The notes: generated by a model not told the origin, from the letters alone. A DNA stretch of 64,000 bases from Prorocentrum cordatum (GCA_963575745.1 CAUYUJ010014550.1:261162-325161), one strand, 5' to 3'; counted from the first letter of the stretch, positions 1 to 27,288 are shown. Numbers and translations: made by a program.

Positions 1-824
1 GGTTTTTAGCTGAACATTCTTACATGTTTTGGGCGTTTCGGCCCCACCTTGCAGCACCCGCGCGGTGCACGACGCAGGCCCTGTTTTGTCTCGTCTTCCT
101 CCTTACCGTCCTATCGTGGCCTTTTCTGGTTGTCCATTCCTCTTTATGCTCATGTCCCGTGGTTCCACGCTTGCTGTATTTTCACACCTATTGTTTCTCT
201 GTCCGCTCTGCCCGTTGCTCCCCCCTGTGTACGGTCACAGTGCTGTGCCGTCCCGCAGCGATTTCTTCGGGCTCAACTCGTACAGCTCGAACATGGTCGC
301 CCGCCCCCGAACTGTTAGAGGTGGCAGCTGGAAGAGGAGGGTGGAAGTTCCGAGGAATAAGAGCGACAGCAGAATGAGGATTGCTGTCCAGGGCATGAGG
401 ACGAAACCCGACGAGGATGACAAGCAGGAGGAGAGATGAGAAGACGAGAGAGACGAGGAGCTGGCACAAGGCGAAGGGATAGGAGGATATAGGAGGAAGA
501 GGTGGGTAGCGGACCCGGAGGAAGAATATTACGAGGACGACGGTGAAAAGGGGAACAGGGAGGGCGTACCAGGATTACCGCAATCACAAGGATGGTATAA
601 ACATGCCACCCCGCGGCTACGAGGAGCAGGAGGCCCACCCGTGGAGCCAGCTGGGAAATTGGTGGAACATGTTTTTAATGCCGCCATCTGAGTCCACCCT
701 GGCCCCGGGCTTGTACAGACGTCGGGCATTCCCAACGAAGCGAGTGAGGAAGGCAACTTTCTTGGCCTTCCTGGAGGCCTGGCTGCGCCGCTGCATCAAC
801 TTAACAGCCGACCTCCTTTTACAG
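1..824. other. Unassigned stretch
   Basis: No homology-bearing reading frame, RNA gene or clear repeat was seen. The open frames have no coding-type third-position bias. Confidence 0.5.
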
Positions 825-1330
825 GAGGGCGTAGGCACCGATCCTGGGCTCAGGATGGGCCTGGCCATATCGGTCTACGTGCCTTCCTGGCCAAGGCAGG
901 AGGGCGTATGCACCGATCTCGGGCTCAGGATGGGCCTGGTCAGAATCGGTGTGTGTGTGTGCCTTCCTGGCCAAGACAGGAGGGTGTATGCACCGATCTC
1001 GGGCTCAGGATGGGCCTTGCCAGAATCGGTGTGTGTGTGTGTGCGTGTGTGTGTATGCCTTCCTGGCCAAGGCAGGAGGGCGTATGCACCGATCTCGGGC
1101 TCAGGATGGGCCTGGCCAGAATCGGTGTGTGTGTGTGCCTTCCTGACCAAGGCAGGAGGGCGTGTGCACCGATCTCGGGCTCAGGATGGGTCTGGTCAGA
1201 ATCGGCGCGTGTGTGTGTGTGTGTGTGTGTGCGTGTGTGTGCGTGTGCCTTCCTGGCCAAGGCAGGAGGGCGTATGCACCGATCTCGGGCTCAGGATGGG
1301 CCTGGCCAGAATCCGTGTGTGTATATATGG
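825..1330 (+). repeat. Tandem array of about 80-110-bp units with (GT)n spacers (H repeat)
   Basis: Six units share the core TGCACCGATCTCGGGCTCAG followed by GATGGGCCTGGCCAGAATCGGTG, separated by GT runs of varied length and the phrase CCTTCCTGGCCAAGGCAGG. CACCGAT and ATCGGTG make each core a small inverted repeat. Single relatives occur near 3630-3725 (reverse) and 7885-8025. Confidence 0.85.
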
Positions 1331-1339
1331 TTCTCTCTG

Positions 1340-1605
1340 CGCGGGAGGGGAGGGAATTGGAGGAGGAGGAGGAGGCGGAGGAGGAGGAGGAGGGAAGGGG
1401 AGGAGGAGGAGGAGGAGGAGGAGCAGGAGGAGGAGGAGGGAATTGGAGGAGGAGGAGGCGGAGGAGGAAGCGGAGGAGGAGGAGGAGGAGGAGGAGGAGG
1501 AGGAGGAGGAGGAGGAGAGGAGGAGGGAATTGGAGGAGAGGAGGAGGAGGAGGAGGAGGCGGAGGAGGAGGAAGGGGAGGAGGAGGAGGAGGAGCAGGAG
1601 GAGGA
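1340..1605 (+). repeat. (GGA)n purine tract
   Basis: About 260 bp of GGA repeats with few interruptions. It gives long Glu-, Arg- or Gly-rich open frames that are artefacts. From 1606 to 1753 the sequence is GC-rich and unassigned. Confidence 0.9.
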
Positions 1606-1753
1606 TGCACCGCGCCGCTCTCTAAGCCGCGGGGCGCCACGCCGCACCCGAGGCGGGCTTTCCCCCGCGCTCGCTCAAGCCCCAGGCGGGGGGGCCCAGG
1701 CCGTGGAGGGAGCGGGAGGGCCAAGCGCCGGGCGGCGGGGAGCATCAGGAGGG

Positions 1754-1945
1754 AGAATAACACACAGACACAATAAATCGTCGACCCCCAGGGAAAGTAC
1801 TGGAAGATATTGGAAGAGGAGGAGGAGGAGGAGGAGGAGGAGGTGGAGGGAGGAGGAGGAGGCGGAGGAGGAGGAGGAGATATGGGAAAGTATGGGGAAT
1901 CCTGTTATTTGTGTGTATTTATTGGTGTGTCCCAGGGCCCCTTCA
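1754..1945 (+). mobile_element. C-family element with internal (GGA)n
   Basis: It starts ACACACAGACACAAT, continues through CGTCGA and GGAAAGTA, and ends TTATTTGTGTGTATTTATTG before GTGTCCC. The terminal GTGT/ACAC stretches are inverted. A (GGA)n array has grown inside this copy. Confidence 0.7.
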
Positions 1946-2204
1946 TGGTTGCCCATTGCTGGCGAGCTGGCCCAGACAGGGCGACGCTCGGGCTGCAACC
2001 CGCCTGTTTGCTCGGCAGCGGCCCCAGAGTGGCACGGGTGGCAGAGGGGGGCAGGGAGGGCGAGGGGGAGAGGGTCAGTGTGTTTTCTAAGCGTTCGTTG
2101 TTGTGGTAGTGAAGGTAGATCGTGTTCTCAGGGTGTTGGTCCTTGAGGATCGTGTTCCTTTCTCGGGCGTCGGCTCTGAGGGGCATATTGTTTTCCTGCG
2201 CATC

Positions 2205-2440
2205 CGCGGTCTATACTTATACACACGCAGACATCTAATTTACAAATACGTACACGCATACATGCATACATATACCTACACAAGTACATACATATACCTA
2301 TATAAATGCATACATGTACCTACACATACCTATGCAGGTACCTATACACATACCTATACCTACACATACATATACATATACCAGTACATACATACATACC
2401 TATACCTATACAGATGCATAACCTAAGCATGTACATGTAT
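2205..2440 (+). repeat. TACACATACCTA-type microsatellite
   Basis: An AT-rich run of CATA, TACC and TATA words about 230 bp long; simple sequence without coding content. Confidence 0.8.
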
Positions 2441-2489
2441 ACGGATGCTCACTTTGCCCAGGACAGGAGACCCCGCCCCATGGGGCGTG

Positions 2490-2655
2490 TGATTCCATGG
2501 GCACTACCCCGAAGCACCACCCCAAAGCACTACCCCAAAGCACTACCCAAAAGCACTTCCCCAAGGCACTACCCTAAGGCACTACCCCAAAGCACTACCC
2601 CAAGGCACTACCCCAAGGCACTACCCCAAAGCACTACACCAAAGCACTACCCCTG
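2490..2655 (+). repeat. 13-bp minisatellite (CACTACCCCAAAG)
   Basis: About twelve head-to-tail copies of CACTACCCCAARG. From 2656 to 3450 I see no gene or recognisable element. Confidence 0.9.
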
Positions 2656-3454
2656 TTGGGTCCCGAGATCACAACTGTTTTTGTTGATGCCTGTGCCACG
2701 GGGGCGCGGTATAACGCTTTTGTTTGGACCCTGGGATCGCGATTGAATCGGCCTTCGGTTTCGACATTACTAAGGACTTTGGCATGTTTCCAGGCGTGCT
2801 CGGGGCAACGCGTGTTATTTCCAAAGAGGGGTCGAGCTTCCTCCCTCCCCCCCAACACCCCCACCCCCCCACATACACATCCAACAAAAAATGCACACAA
2901 ACGCACATACGTGTATTCAAGTTTTGTAGACAAGACAATCACCCCCCCTCCGCTATGCGCTGATGTGTTCTTGCTCCCCTGGTGTCCAAGAGTTCGGCCA
3001 ACTTTGCTCCGGCCATATCAACGTCACCACGTTGAAACATGCTCCGCCGTTGTTCCAGTTATTCCGCGTTTCTTTCGCTTCTCAAAATGACCTCATGTGA
3101 GCCACATAAAAGGGACACGACAATGACGACTAAAACATATGTTTCGAACATGAAGCCCAAAACGACTGTCTGATCATCAGGACCGGGTTCCCGGATTCAC
3201 AGAGTGTAGCGGGTCGTCGTCCATACAAAGCTAGGGTTGGCCTTTTCTGTTGAGTCGCATGGGTTCGCGCAGCGTCGTTGGGCGGGTTGCTTTGGAGCCC
3301 GACGAATTCTGACCTTGGGCAGAATGGAGATTGTGCGATGACTGATGCCAGCACGTCAGGATGGGACCACAGGGAAACGCAGCCAAGCTGAGCACCGCCA
3401 TCTTGGTCTTGATGCTGTTCTTTCTGCCGCCCCGCGTGCGTCCGGCCACGCGCA

Positions 3455-3625
3455 GAAGGGGGCAGTGGCAGGGCGGGGGGAAGCTTCTCAGAAGCGCCCT
3501 CGCTTCTGAGGAGGCGCGGGCCGTGTCTGCAGATGTAAGGCCGGCGCCTCTCCAGAAGCAGCCTCCTCCTAAGAAGCGTTCCCCTCTCCCCCCTCCCCCC
3601 ACCTCGTGCGCGAGGCGCCAAGCCT
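3455..3625 (+). mobile_element. B-family element
   Basis: It carries AAGCTTCTCAGAAGCG, GCGCGGGCC, a GTAAGGCC centre and a CGTTCCCCTCTCCCCC right arm, in the same order as the introner at 12989-13160. It is the closest relative of that introner in the window. Confidence 0.65.
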
Positions 3626-3629
3626 CATC

Positions 3630-3725
3630 GATCCTGGCCAGGCCGACCATCGCCCCAGGATCGGTGCATACGCCTTGCTGCCCCGATTCTGGGCCCAGGG
3701 CGATCCCGGCCAGGACCGGTGCTGG
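3630..3725 (-). repeat. H-repeat relative, reversed
   Basis: Contains AGGATCGGTGCATACGCC and GATCCCGGCCAGGACCGGTG, an inverted and diverged unit of the array at 825-1330. Confidence 0.5.
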
Positions 3726-3909
3726 TGTATAGCTGGTGCCCTCCGAACTCTGCGGAGGCAGCTCCTGGGAGGTCAAGCTTCGGACTTCGCCCTGGTCCGC
3801 ACTCCGGCTCCTTCCGGCTGAATCCCGCTTGCTCAGGCGTCATCCTGCTGAACCCCGCTCCATCATGCTCACTTCGCGGCCTCGCTTGGCGTATAGCAGT
3901 CCCCCCATG

Positions 3910-4302
3910 TCGCAGGCCTAGAGGTTGACACCAACACCACTATCGGCGGTGTGCCTCTATCGAGGGAAGGAGATCCCGATCTCGGTGATGGTGGTCATAC
4001 TCTGGCTTCCAAGGTGACAGATATTACAACCAATCCCGAAATCTAGGATCACCTTCCCCCTGTGGGGGCAGCCCCCATGTGCTGGTGTTGGTGCCCACTT
4101 CTAGGCCTGGAAATGGGCACCAACACCAGCACAGGGGGTTTGCCTCCACAGGGGAAGGTGATCCTAGATTTCGGGATTGGTTGTAATGCTTCGGTCACCT
4201 TGGAAGCCAGAATATTACCACCATCACCGAGATCGGGATCTTCTCCCCTCGATAGAGGCACACCGCCGATAGTGGTGTTGGTGTCAACCTCTAGGCCTGC
4301 GA
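3910..4302. mobile_element. Near-perfect 390-bp palindrome (foldback element)
   Basis: The left arm begins TCGCAGGCCTAGAGGTTGAC and the right arm ends with its complement, TCAACCTCTAGGCCTGCGA. The arms, about 185 bp each, match almost throughout (ACACCAACACC/GGTGTTGGTGT, GATCACCTTCCCC/GGGGAAGGTGATC). The short loop lies near 4105. No coding capacity. Confidence 0.9.
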
Positions 4303-4430
4303 GGCCATGGGGCTTTTAACATTCTCCCCTATCCCTCCGACGAAGGCCTCTCCCAGCAGTTGCCTCCCAAGAAGCCCCGCAGCAGTCAGCCACTGGCTCG
4401 GGTGCGGCCCGGGCACCGCTGGCCCCGATG

Positions 4431-4755
4431 TGGTGGGCCTGTTTTCCACCACCACCACGAGATGGAGGGGGGAGGGAGGTGGAGAAAAAGGGGAAGGAGG
4501 AGGAGGAGGAGGAGGAGGAGGACCCCCTTCCCCTTCCACTTCTGGTGGTGGCTGTGGACAACAAGCCCACCATCAGGTCGGGCGTGTCCTCCTACATGGG
4601 GGATTGCGACGAAGACTTAAAGACTTATGTCACCAATTGTTTCATTTCACAATATTTTTTAAACAATTCTTGCAGGATCGGCCCCATACTTTTCAAACAA
4701 TCATCTCTTGCATATTCCCCCTGTAGGGGGACACGCCCGACGTAAAAGCCCACCA
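4431..4755 (+). mobile_element. G-family element with (GGA)n core and nested T element
   Basis: The left end TGGTGGGCCTGTTTTCCACC mirrors the right end GTGGACAACAAGCCCACCA. Between them lie a (GGA)n array and a T element inserted at the right end. A 6-bp direct repeat CCGATG flanks the whole (4425-4430 and 4756-4761), and the second copy contains the kinase start ATG. Confidence 0.8.
4573..4745 (+). mobile_element. T-family element nested in the G element
   Basis: The ends TCAGGTCGGGCGTGTCC and GGACACGCCCGACGTAA are inverted repeats. The 10-bp repeat AAGCCCACCA sits flush on both sides (4563-4572 and 4746-4755), so the target was the right end of the G element. The interior is AT-rich and unrelated to the surroundings. 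Confidence 0.85.
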
Positions 4756-4758
4756 CCG

Positions 4759-21191
<16,433 letters not shown>

Positions 21192-21471
21192 GCGCCCGCG
21201 GTACCACGCCGGTTCCAGCGGCAGCACTACCTCCTCCCCTCTCCGCGCCCCACCCCCTCCCCTCGCTTGCCATCCCTCTCTCCCGTCTCCCCCATCGCTC
21301 TGGTGGCCAGGCGGGAGGAGAGGGGGAGGTGTGGAGCGGGCGGCGAAGGAGACGGCAGCGGGGGCGGCGAGGCGGGGTATCTCGCAGAGGAGGCGCGGAG
21401 CAGTGTCGGGGCGCATGCAAGGGGGGGCGTGGGGGGGCCAGTGCCCCTGCTCGCCGAGACGTCCCTCTTTC

Positions 21472-21672
21472 ATGGGCTTGGTTTCCACCACCACCACCAT
21501 AAGTTGGACGGGGACAGGAGGAGGAGGAGGTGGAGGAGGAGGAGGAGGACGAAGAGGAGGAGGAGGAGGAGGAGGACGCAGATGAGGTGGTGGAGGAGGA
21601 GGAGGAGGAGGAGGAGGAGTACCCCCTTCCCCTCCTACTTCTGGTGGTGGTGGTGCAAAACAAGCCCACCAC
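21472..21672 (+). mobile_element. G-family element with (GGA)n core
   Basis: Left CATGGGCTTGGTTTCCACC and right GGTGGTGCAAAACAAGCCCACCA are inverted. CTCTTT and CTCTTC flank it, agreeing with a 6-bp duplication. Confidence 0.8.
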
Positions 21673-21699
21673 TCTTCCCTTCCTCCCCAGCCCGCTGGG

Positions 21700-21875
21700 G
21701 GAGCCCAAAGGTAATCACCGCTGCTCCCCGGGCCTCTCCCTTGGGATGCGTTCTGACCAGACGTCCGAGGCGAATCCAGCGGTGGCGACGAGTGGGCATC
21801 CCAGTGGGCCCAACAAGGGGGGGAAAACCGAGCCGAGAGTGCAGCGGTATGGGGATACCTGCCAGGAGGGGACAA
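21700..21875 (-). repeat. K dispersed repeat, reversed copy
   Basis: GGCGAATCCAGCGGTGGCGACG and GGATGCGTTCTGACC match the K family in reverse complement. Confidence 0.75.
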
Positions 21876-21881
21876 AAAACA

Positions 21882-22115
21882 CACACACAGACACAATGAA
21901 TCGCCGACTTTCAGGAAAAGGATGGGAACAACTGGGACGTGAGTGGGGGGGCAGCGACGGCAAGCCCCGAAACTATATGGGAAAAGATGGGGAATCTTGG
22001 AAGTTGTGCCTACACCTATATAGATATCAAAATAGATATATACATCTATATGGAGAGAGAGAGAGAGAGAGAGAGAACAACACACAAATCGATCTATACG
22101 TGTGTCCCTGGGCCT
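21882..22115 (+). mobile_element. C-family element with (GA)n growth
   Basis: It starts AACACACACAGACACAATGA. The right end has a TATATAGATAT stretch and GAGAGAGA run before the CGTGTGTCCCTGGGCC end. Confidence 0.7.
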
Positions 22116-22304
22116 CTTGATCCTGTCCCTCCTCGGACCCCTACCCCCCCCCAGACATCCGACGTCTCGATTGTCTCGAGACACGGACCCCCGACCTCCC
22201 AGCCACTTCCCCGGGGTTGGCTCCTCCTCCCGAGTCCTTTTCTCTTGACGGCCCGGCGAGTGCCCCGAGAGGCCAGAAGCTACGAAAAACCTTCGCCTCG
22301 ATTT

Positions 22305-22503
22305 TCGGGCCGGACAAAAGGGGGGATTGGGAAAGGGGGGGGTACGAAATCTGCTGCATGCAGCTGCTTTCGGCCCCACCGACCGGCCCATCCCTCGATG
22401 CATGGCCGCCTCTGGCGCCGGGAGGCGCTGGGAAAATCAGCTACGCGAGCTGATTCTCAAACCCCCCCTTTGCTATCCCCCCCTTCCGCCCGACCCGAGC
22501 TTT
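22305..22503 (+). mobile_element. F-family element
   Basis: The ends TTTCGGGCCGGACAAAAGG and CCTTCCGCCCGACCCGAG are inverted; ATCTGCTGCATGCAGCTGC and GCGCCGGGAGGCGCTGGG lie inside. Confidence 0.85.
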
Positions 22504-22662
22504 GCTGTCTGGGCCCCCGCCCGACCCCGCCGCCCTGCGCGCGAAGCGGCGCGCGCCCGTTCACGGCGCTGCCGCGGCGGGCCCCCGCCCGGCGCCGGCA
22601 GGCGTCGCCCGGCAGGCCGCGCGGGCCGGGCTACTGGGAGGACCCCGCGCCGCCCGCGTCCT
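22504..22662 (+). other. Exon-like segment between F and E elements
   Basis: One frame (ending RGPGYWEDPAPPAS) has nearly all G or C at third positions. It lies between an F element and a (TCC)n tract plus E element, the same setting as ribulokinase exon 2. The protein is not recognised. Confidence 0.3.
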
Positions 22663-22768
22663 CCTCCTCCTCCTCCTCCTCCTCCTCCGCCTCCTCCTCC
22701 TCTCGGGGGCGCCAATCGGGGCTCAAGAGACGGGGGTCAATGCAAACGGGGTTCAGCCAGGGCACCAG

Positions 22769-22845
22769 CAGGGGAACAAAGAGTGGCGTAATCATAACAA
22801 CTCGGAGGTCCGCGCGGATTTCTCGGATCGGCGATGGGGCTCAAG
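22769..22845 (+). mobile_element. A-family element, left half only
   Basis: CAGGGGAACAAAGAGTGGCG to GATTTCTCGGATCGGCGATG is present without the right arm. Confidence 0.8.
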
Positions 22846-22860
22846 GGATCTACACGCGCA

Positions 22861-23058
22861 CGAAATGGGTACGGACAGAGTGGGTACAATGCCCAACACC
22901 AGTTCCTGTTCATTTTGAACAGGACTCGCTGTCCGCGCCGCCGCGGCCTGTGTCCAGTTGGGGACAGGAGGCCTCCTGCCCAACAGCGGCCGCTGTTGGC
23001 TTGGGATAACATTTGTTGTTGGGCATTGTACCCATTTTTTCCGTACCCATTTCGGGCG
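22861..23058. mobile_element. Inverted-repeat element (AAATGGGTACGG ends)
   Basis: GAAATGGGTACGGACAGAGT and GGGTACAATGCCCAACA on the left pair with TGTTGGGCATTGTACCC and CGTACCCATTTC on the right. It replaces the missing right half of the A element, which suggests insertion with deletion. Confidence 0.75.
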
Positions 23059-23156
23059 TCCAAAAGAGACGGGGGTCAATGCAAACGGGGGTCAGCCAGG
23101 GCACCAGATCTTGCAGGATCCTGCGAAGACCCCCCTGTGGCTGACACGGGCTTGCG

Positions 23157-23355
23157 TAGGGAAACAAAAGATGGCATAAACATAAGAACTCGGAGGTCCG
23201 CGCGGATTTCTCGGATCGGCGCTGGGGCCCCTCGGCGGCGCCTCCGGCGCCGCCCCTGGCGCGCTCCGGGCGCCAGGGAGGGAGGTCCAGCGCCGATCCG
23301 AGAAATCCGCGCGGACCTCCGAGTTGTTATGTTTATGCCACTCTTTGTTCCCCTA
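23157..23355 (+). mobile_element. A-family foldback element, complete
   Basis: It starts TAGGGGAACAAAAGATGGC and ends GCCACTCTTTGTTCCCCTA. The arms of about 70 bp pair almost perfectly around a CGCGCTCCGGGCGCC loop. About 50-bp direct repeats (CCAGATCYTGCAGGATCCTG and on) lie on both sides. Confidence 0.95.
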
Positions 23356-23556
23356 ACCAGATCCTGCAGGATCCTGCGAAGACCCCCTCTGGCTGACCCG
23401 GGTTAGCGAGCCGCTCGTGGCCGCGAGGCGGCCGCGCATATTGGCTGACCCAGGTTTGCGAAGCTCTGCGTTGCAGTTTGTGTTCTTGCACTGCAGTTTT
23501 TTGGTTCCTGCTGACCCGGGTCTGGTTGACCCGGGTTAGCAGGTCCCCGAGGCAAA

Positions 23557-23720
23557 ATGGGGGGGTGATGACTAGGGGGGTGGATATCATGGCGTGGGCC
23601 ATGACATTTTCCCAGATTTCATGGCGCCACTTCTCATTTCATTACGTCCCTGGCCCCCCCGTCTGGCCGCGCACATGCCGCCGGCCATGATTTGCACCCC
23701 CCCGCTGTTGGACGCCCCCC
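23557..23720 (+). repeat. Dispersed repeat with GGTGGATATCATGGCG core, copy 3
   Basis: Contains GGTGGATATCATGGCGTGG, TTTCATGGCGCCACTTCTC and GCACATGCCGCCGGCCATGA; the last phrase also follows copy 2 at about 8377. Confidence 0.8.
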
Positions 23721-24046
23721 TCTTGGCCGCCCCCGATCCTCGTGAGTCGGGCATGTCTATCGTGCCGTCGCGTGCTTCTCTGGCCTTCCTCATGTGTTGG
23801 TTGGACCGCTTTGCTGCCCTTCTTTACTCTTTCGCTGGTGCGGATTGCCTCTGCCTCGCCGCCGACTGAAAAGTGTTGGTTGGACCGTCCCCTGTGGACA
23901 CGCGACATAACAAAACAAGCGATGTGGTGCCGCGACGCAGCGGCGCGCTTCCGAGCGGTGCGTCTCCTGCGCGACACCAGGTGGCAACACAGGTTGCGGC
24001 ATGAGGGCTTCGCACAATTGTCCGCAAGGCGTCCGCATCTGGCCAG

Positions 24047-24374
24047 TTTGAAACATACCCCTATCCTATGTTTGGCGTCGCCTCACGTCGATGCCGATCC
24101 TGAGGATTCCCTCAGTTTCTGAGAGCCTATCCCTACTCCAGATTTCGTAATAAAGGGAGGGGGGTCTCATTTCGGGGGGGGGTCTCTTCCAGGCTATCTT
24201 GGAGGGGTCTGGGGACGATGTTTTGGAGGGTTCTCCCACGGGGGGGGGTCTGAAATGGCTTGTCTTGGAGGGTGCTCTCCCCTCCCTTTTATTACGGAAT
24301 CTGGAGTACTGATATGATCCTCGCTTTTTGCTCGCCCACCTTATAGGGATAGGGATCAGCTCGAGGCTGGCTAT
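24047..24374. mobile_element. Inverted-repeat element (CCAGCCTCGA ends) with nested element
   Basis: The left end GGCCAGTTTGAAACATACCC and right end GGGATCAGCTCGAGGCTGGC match the ends of 28607-28752. The middle is interrupted by another inverted-repeat element at 24130-24311. Confidence 0.7.
24130..24311. mobile_element. Inverted-repeat element, nested
   Basis: CTACTCCAGATTTCGTAATA then AAGGGAGGGG is mirrored by CCCCTCCCTTTTATTACGGA then ATCTGGAGTA. The centre is G-rich with GGGTCT phrases. Confidence 0.85.
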
Positions 24375-24940
24375 AGCATCCTTGGCGTGTGATGCCCCGT
24401 CGCCGTGCGCACCGCCGCGCGGGCCTCTCGGCAGAGGTCATGGCGCCCTGCGCTGCGCCGGGAGCCCGCGGGCGCGCCGTGGCTGCTGCAGGAATGCCGT
24501 CGGGCCCTCGAAAAACTATTCGTTCCCTGCCAATTCTTTGGACATAATATATGGCAAGGAAGCTCTACGAGTCTCTCGGCGGTATGAAAGGTTGACGGTT
24601 TACCGCCGGCGCCCAGTGGCTGCTGCAGGAATGCCGTCGGGCCCTCGTGCGGTTTGATGCGTTCAGTCTGCCGCGAGTTCGTCTGCGCCAGTGGTTTGAT
24701 GCGTCCTGTGGTCCAGTGGTTTGACGCGTCCAGTGGTCTGATGCGTCCGGTCTGCCGCGAGTTTGGGCGTGTGCTCTCGTCATGCCCCTTTTCCCTGGGG
24801 TTCCCCATGCTTCTGCGGGCAGGGGCGCTGGGCGAGGCCACGAGCATCAGGACCTTCTGGCCTTGAAATCGGCACGGCTCGCATGGGGGTGCTTCCCAGT
24901 TCTGTGCTTTTGTGTGCCTTTCGTTCCTCTCAGTGCTCCT
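24375..24940. other. Unassigned stretch with local duplications
   Basis: GTGGCTGCTGCAGGAATGCC then GTCGGGCCCTCG occurs twice (about 24480 and 24620), as does CGTCYRGTGGTYTGATGCGTCC. No gene was recognised. Confidence 0.6.
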
Positions 24941-24954
24941 CGTCGTTCTCATCC

Positions 24955-25120
24955 CCCTCCTCCTCCTTTCCACTCCTCCTCCTCCTCCTCCTCCTCCTCC
25001 TCCTCCTCCTCCTCCTCCTCCTCCTCTTTGTTCCTCCTCCTCCTGGACGGGGAGGAGTAGGATTAGAAGGAGGAGGATCGCATGAGGAGGAGGAGGAGGA
25101 GGAGGAGGAGGAGGACACAC
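24955..25120 (+). repeat. (TCC)n then (GGA)n, inverted microsatellites
   Basis: A (TCC)n tract at 24957-25045 is followed by (GGA)n at 25055-25115, so the two can pair. Confidence 0.85.
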
Positions 25121-25369
25121 AAGGATGAGGAGGAAGCAAGCAACAACAAGACCAAACACTAACATCATCCAACAACGACATTACACGAAGCACAGACAAA
25201 ACCAACAACGTGTTGGACGTTTTCGCCTCGCAGTCTGTACTATCCCAGAACATTGTTTTGTATTGTTGTTTTGACGTGTATTGTATTGTTTGTTTGTTTT
25301 GATGGTTGCGTATTTCGCTTAGGGCGAGGAGGGAGGAGGACGATGAGGAGGAGGAGGAGTGGCGGGGGT

Positions 25370-25500
25370 GAAAGAGGGAGAGAGAGAGAGAGAGAGAGAC
25401 AGGGAGGGAGAGAAATCAAAACATACAGAAATAGAAACTGAGCGAAAAAGAGAGAGAGAGAGAGAGCGAGAGAGAAAACGAGACAGGGAGAGAACGAAAG
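25370..25500 (+). repeat. (GA)n tract
   Basis: GAGAGA runs with short interruptions. Between 25500 and 26450 no gene or known repeat was recognised. Confidence 0.85.
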
Positions 25501-26454
25501 AGTGATGCCAGTCAGGGAGCTGGCAAGAAGAGAGACGGGGCATAATCACAAACCCTTCAATTCACCAGGCCCCCTTTACCCCTTTTACCCCCTTTGCCGC
25601 TGTCGCGTTGGTGTCCCATTGGAGTTGGATCCCCATGGCTGCTGCACTGATGCTGGGGTTGCCACGTGACGGATGGCTTGCGGCGTGTGTTTTATGGTGA
25701 TATCCTTTTGGTTGGCGCTTTGTGGTTTGTGCCGTTCCGTGTCCCATGGTATGCACCCCGTAGCGTGCACATCTGAAGTGTTAGAATCCACTGTTCTGGG
25801 CCCCGGCATCGGCATCGTACTCACGCCAATTATGTTTAGCACCGCGTAGTTCGTTGTTCATTATTGTGGTCTTCGCAGTTCCAAAGTAAGTATAAAATGT
25901 TGTAGGTCCATGTTGGCCCAGGGAGTGCAGCAGGGAAGGCAGCGGACGAGGATGGGTGAGAGATACGTGAATCGGGAGTGAGAATCCGGGGACGGGGACG
26001 ACTGCGAGAGGAGGAGCCAGACGTTCGGAAGGGTTTCATCCCAATAAACCTACACTTTGCCCGACACGAGTTGGCCTGCGGCAGGTTCTCCAACAGCAGG
26101 TTCAGAAGCTTCCGCACCACCTGACGTATGCTCAAATAGCTCGGGAGGCGACGTCTGAGCCAAAGAGATCCTTGCAATCACCATGAGTCTCTGTCGCTGT
26201 ACCGCTACCGGCCTGGATTTAGTCTGCATGTAGTTGGCACCCGATTTCGTGACCCTTGCCTTGCTGCTGCGTTTTGTCCTCCGGGTTTCCTCCTGGGTGC
26301 CCCGAGGGAGCTGTCCTCCTCTGCTTCACGGTGGGTGCTCTCTAGGCGCGAAGGGCCTGCTCGGGATGCCGGGGCGGGGACGGCGCGCCGGTCGCCCCGC
26401 GGCAGTGGCCGCAGCAGCTTGCACGTCTGGCGGCGTGAACGATGGCCTTTGTTT

Positions 26455-26595
26455 CGGCATGCCCCTGGCATCGCTCGGACGTGTGCATCTTTTCTCGGCG
26501 AGAGCCATCGAGGACCATCCTGGACCATCGAGCAGACAAAAACACGCACGAAAAACAGAAAGGTGCACGGGAAGTGGGCCTCCGAGCGGCGGCAG
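26455..26595 (+). mobile_element. L-family element
   Basis: CATCGCTCGGACGTGTGCATC and GGGCCTCCGAGCGGCGGC ends with GAGAGCCATCGAGGACCATC inside. Confidence 0.7.
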
Positions 26596-27079
26596 GTGCC
26601 CGGGTTCTGAGCTGGCCGGTGTCGTTTCGGATGGCACTGTTGCCTCTCGAGTTTCATGGTCGGGCACGCTCCGTCCCGCAGCACGCGATGGTCCCCCCAC
26701 CGCTGGCGCCGACTCCTCTCGTCCGGGGGGCGCCCCCGCGCTGGGCCGGAGGAGTCCTCACCCACCTCTGCCGCCCCAGCGAGGCTCATGCCTGCTCCCT
26801 TCTGTTTCGCCCGATTCCTCGATGGCCTATTCCTGTGGGTGGCTTCCTGTTTCGTGTTTCTCGTGGGCAAGACATGCCTAAGCAAGCCCACATGAGTCAG
26901 GCCTTGCTCTGGAGATGCCGTCGTCACGATAGGAGCGGCGATGGGCCCGCCGATTGGTGATCGCGGATGCCGAGATGCTGTGGCGATGGATGGGGCACGG
27001 GCGGGGGGGGGCGGAGCAAGGAAAACACGGAGAGCAGATACGCAGAGCGCAGGGGGGGGCAGAGAGCAGGGAGCAAGGG

Positions 27080-27288
27080 TAGGGGAACAGAAAGTGGCAT
27101 AAACATAAAAACTCGGAGGTCCGCGCGGATTTCTCGGATCGGCGCTGGGGCCCCCCGGCGGCTCCTCCGGCGCCGCCCCTTGCCGCCCCTTTCGCGCTCC
27201 GCGCGCCAGGGAGGGGGGTCCAGCGCCGATCCGAGAAATCCGCGCGGACCTCCGAGTTTTTATGTTTATGTCACTTTGTGTTCCTCTA
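27080..27288 (+). mobile_element. A-family foldback element, complete
   Basis: It starts TAGGGGAACAGAAAGTGGC and ends GTCACTTTGTGTTCCTCTA. The same 40-bp phrase (GAGAGCAGATACGCAGAKCG then CAGGGGGGGC) lies left (27030-27070) and right (27289-27330) of it. Confidence 0.95.

Larger units (their letters stand above)
22707..23555 (+). mobile_element. E-family composite with A elements inside
   Basis: It starts near TCGGGGCTCAAGAGACGGGG and ends GACCCGGGTTAGCAGGTCCC. It holds two copies of the GGGGGTCAGCCAGGGCACCAG phrase, a half A element (22769-22845) and a full A element (23157-23355). A separate inverted repeat (GAAATGGGTACGGACAGAG and CCGTACCCATTTCGGGCG) spans 22861-23058. Confidence 0.75.

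Noticed and set aside
543-2146. Long open frames across 543-1625 and 908-2146
   Set aside because: They come from the GT/GGA tandem repeats, which are open in several frames; no domain or coding bias.
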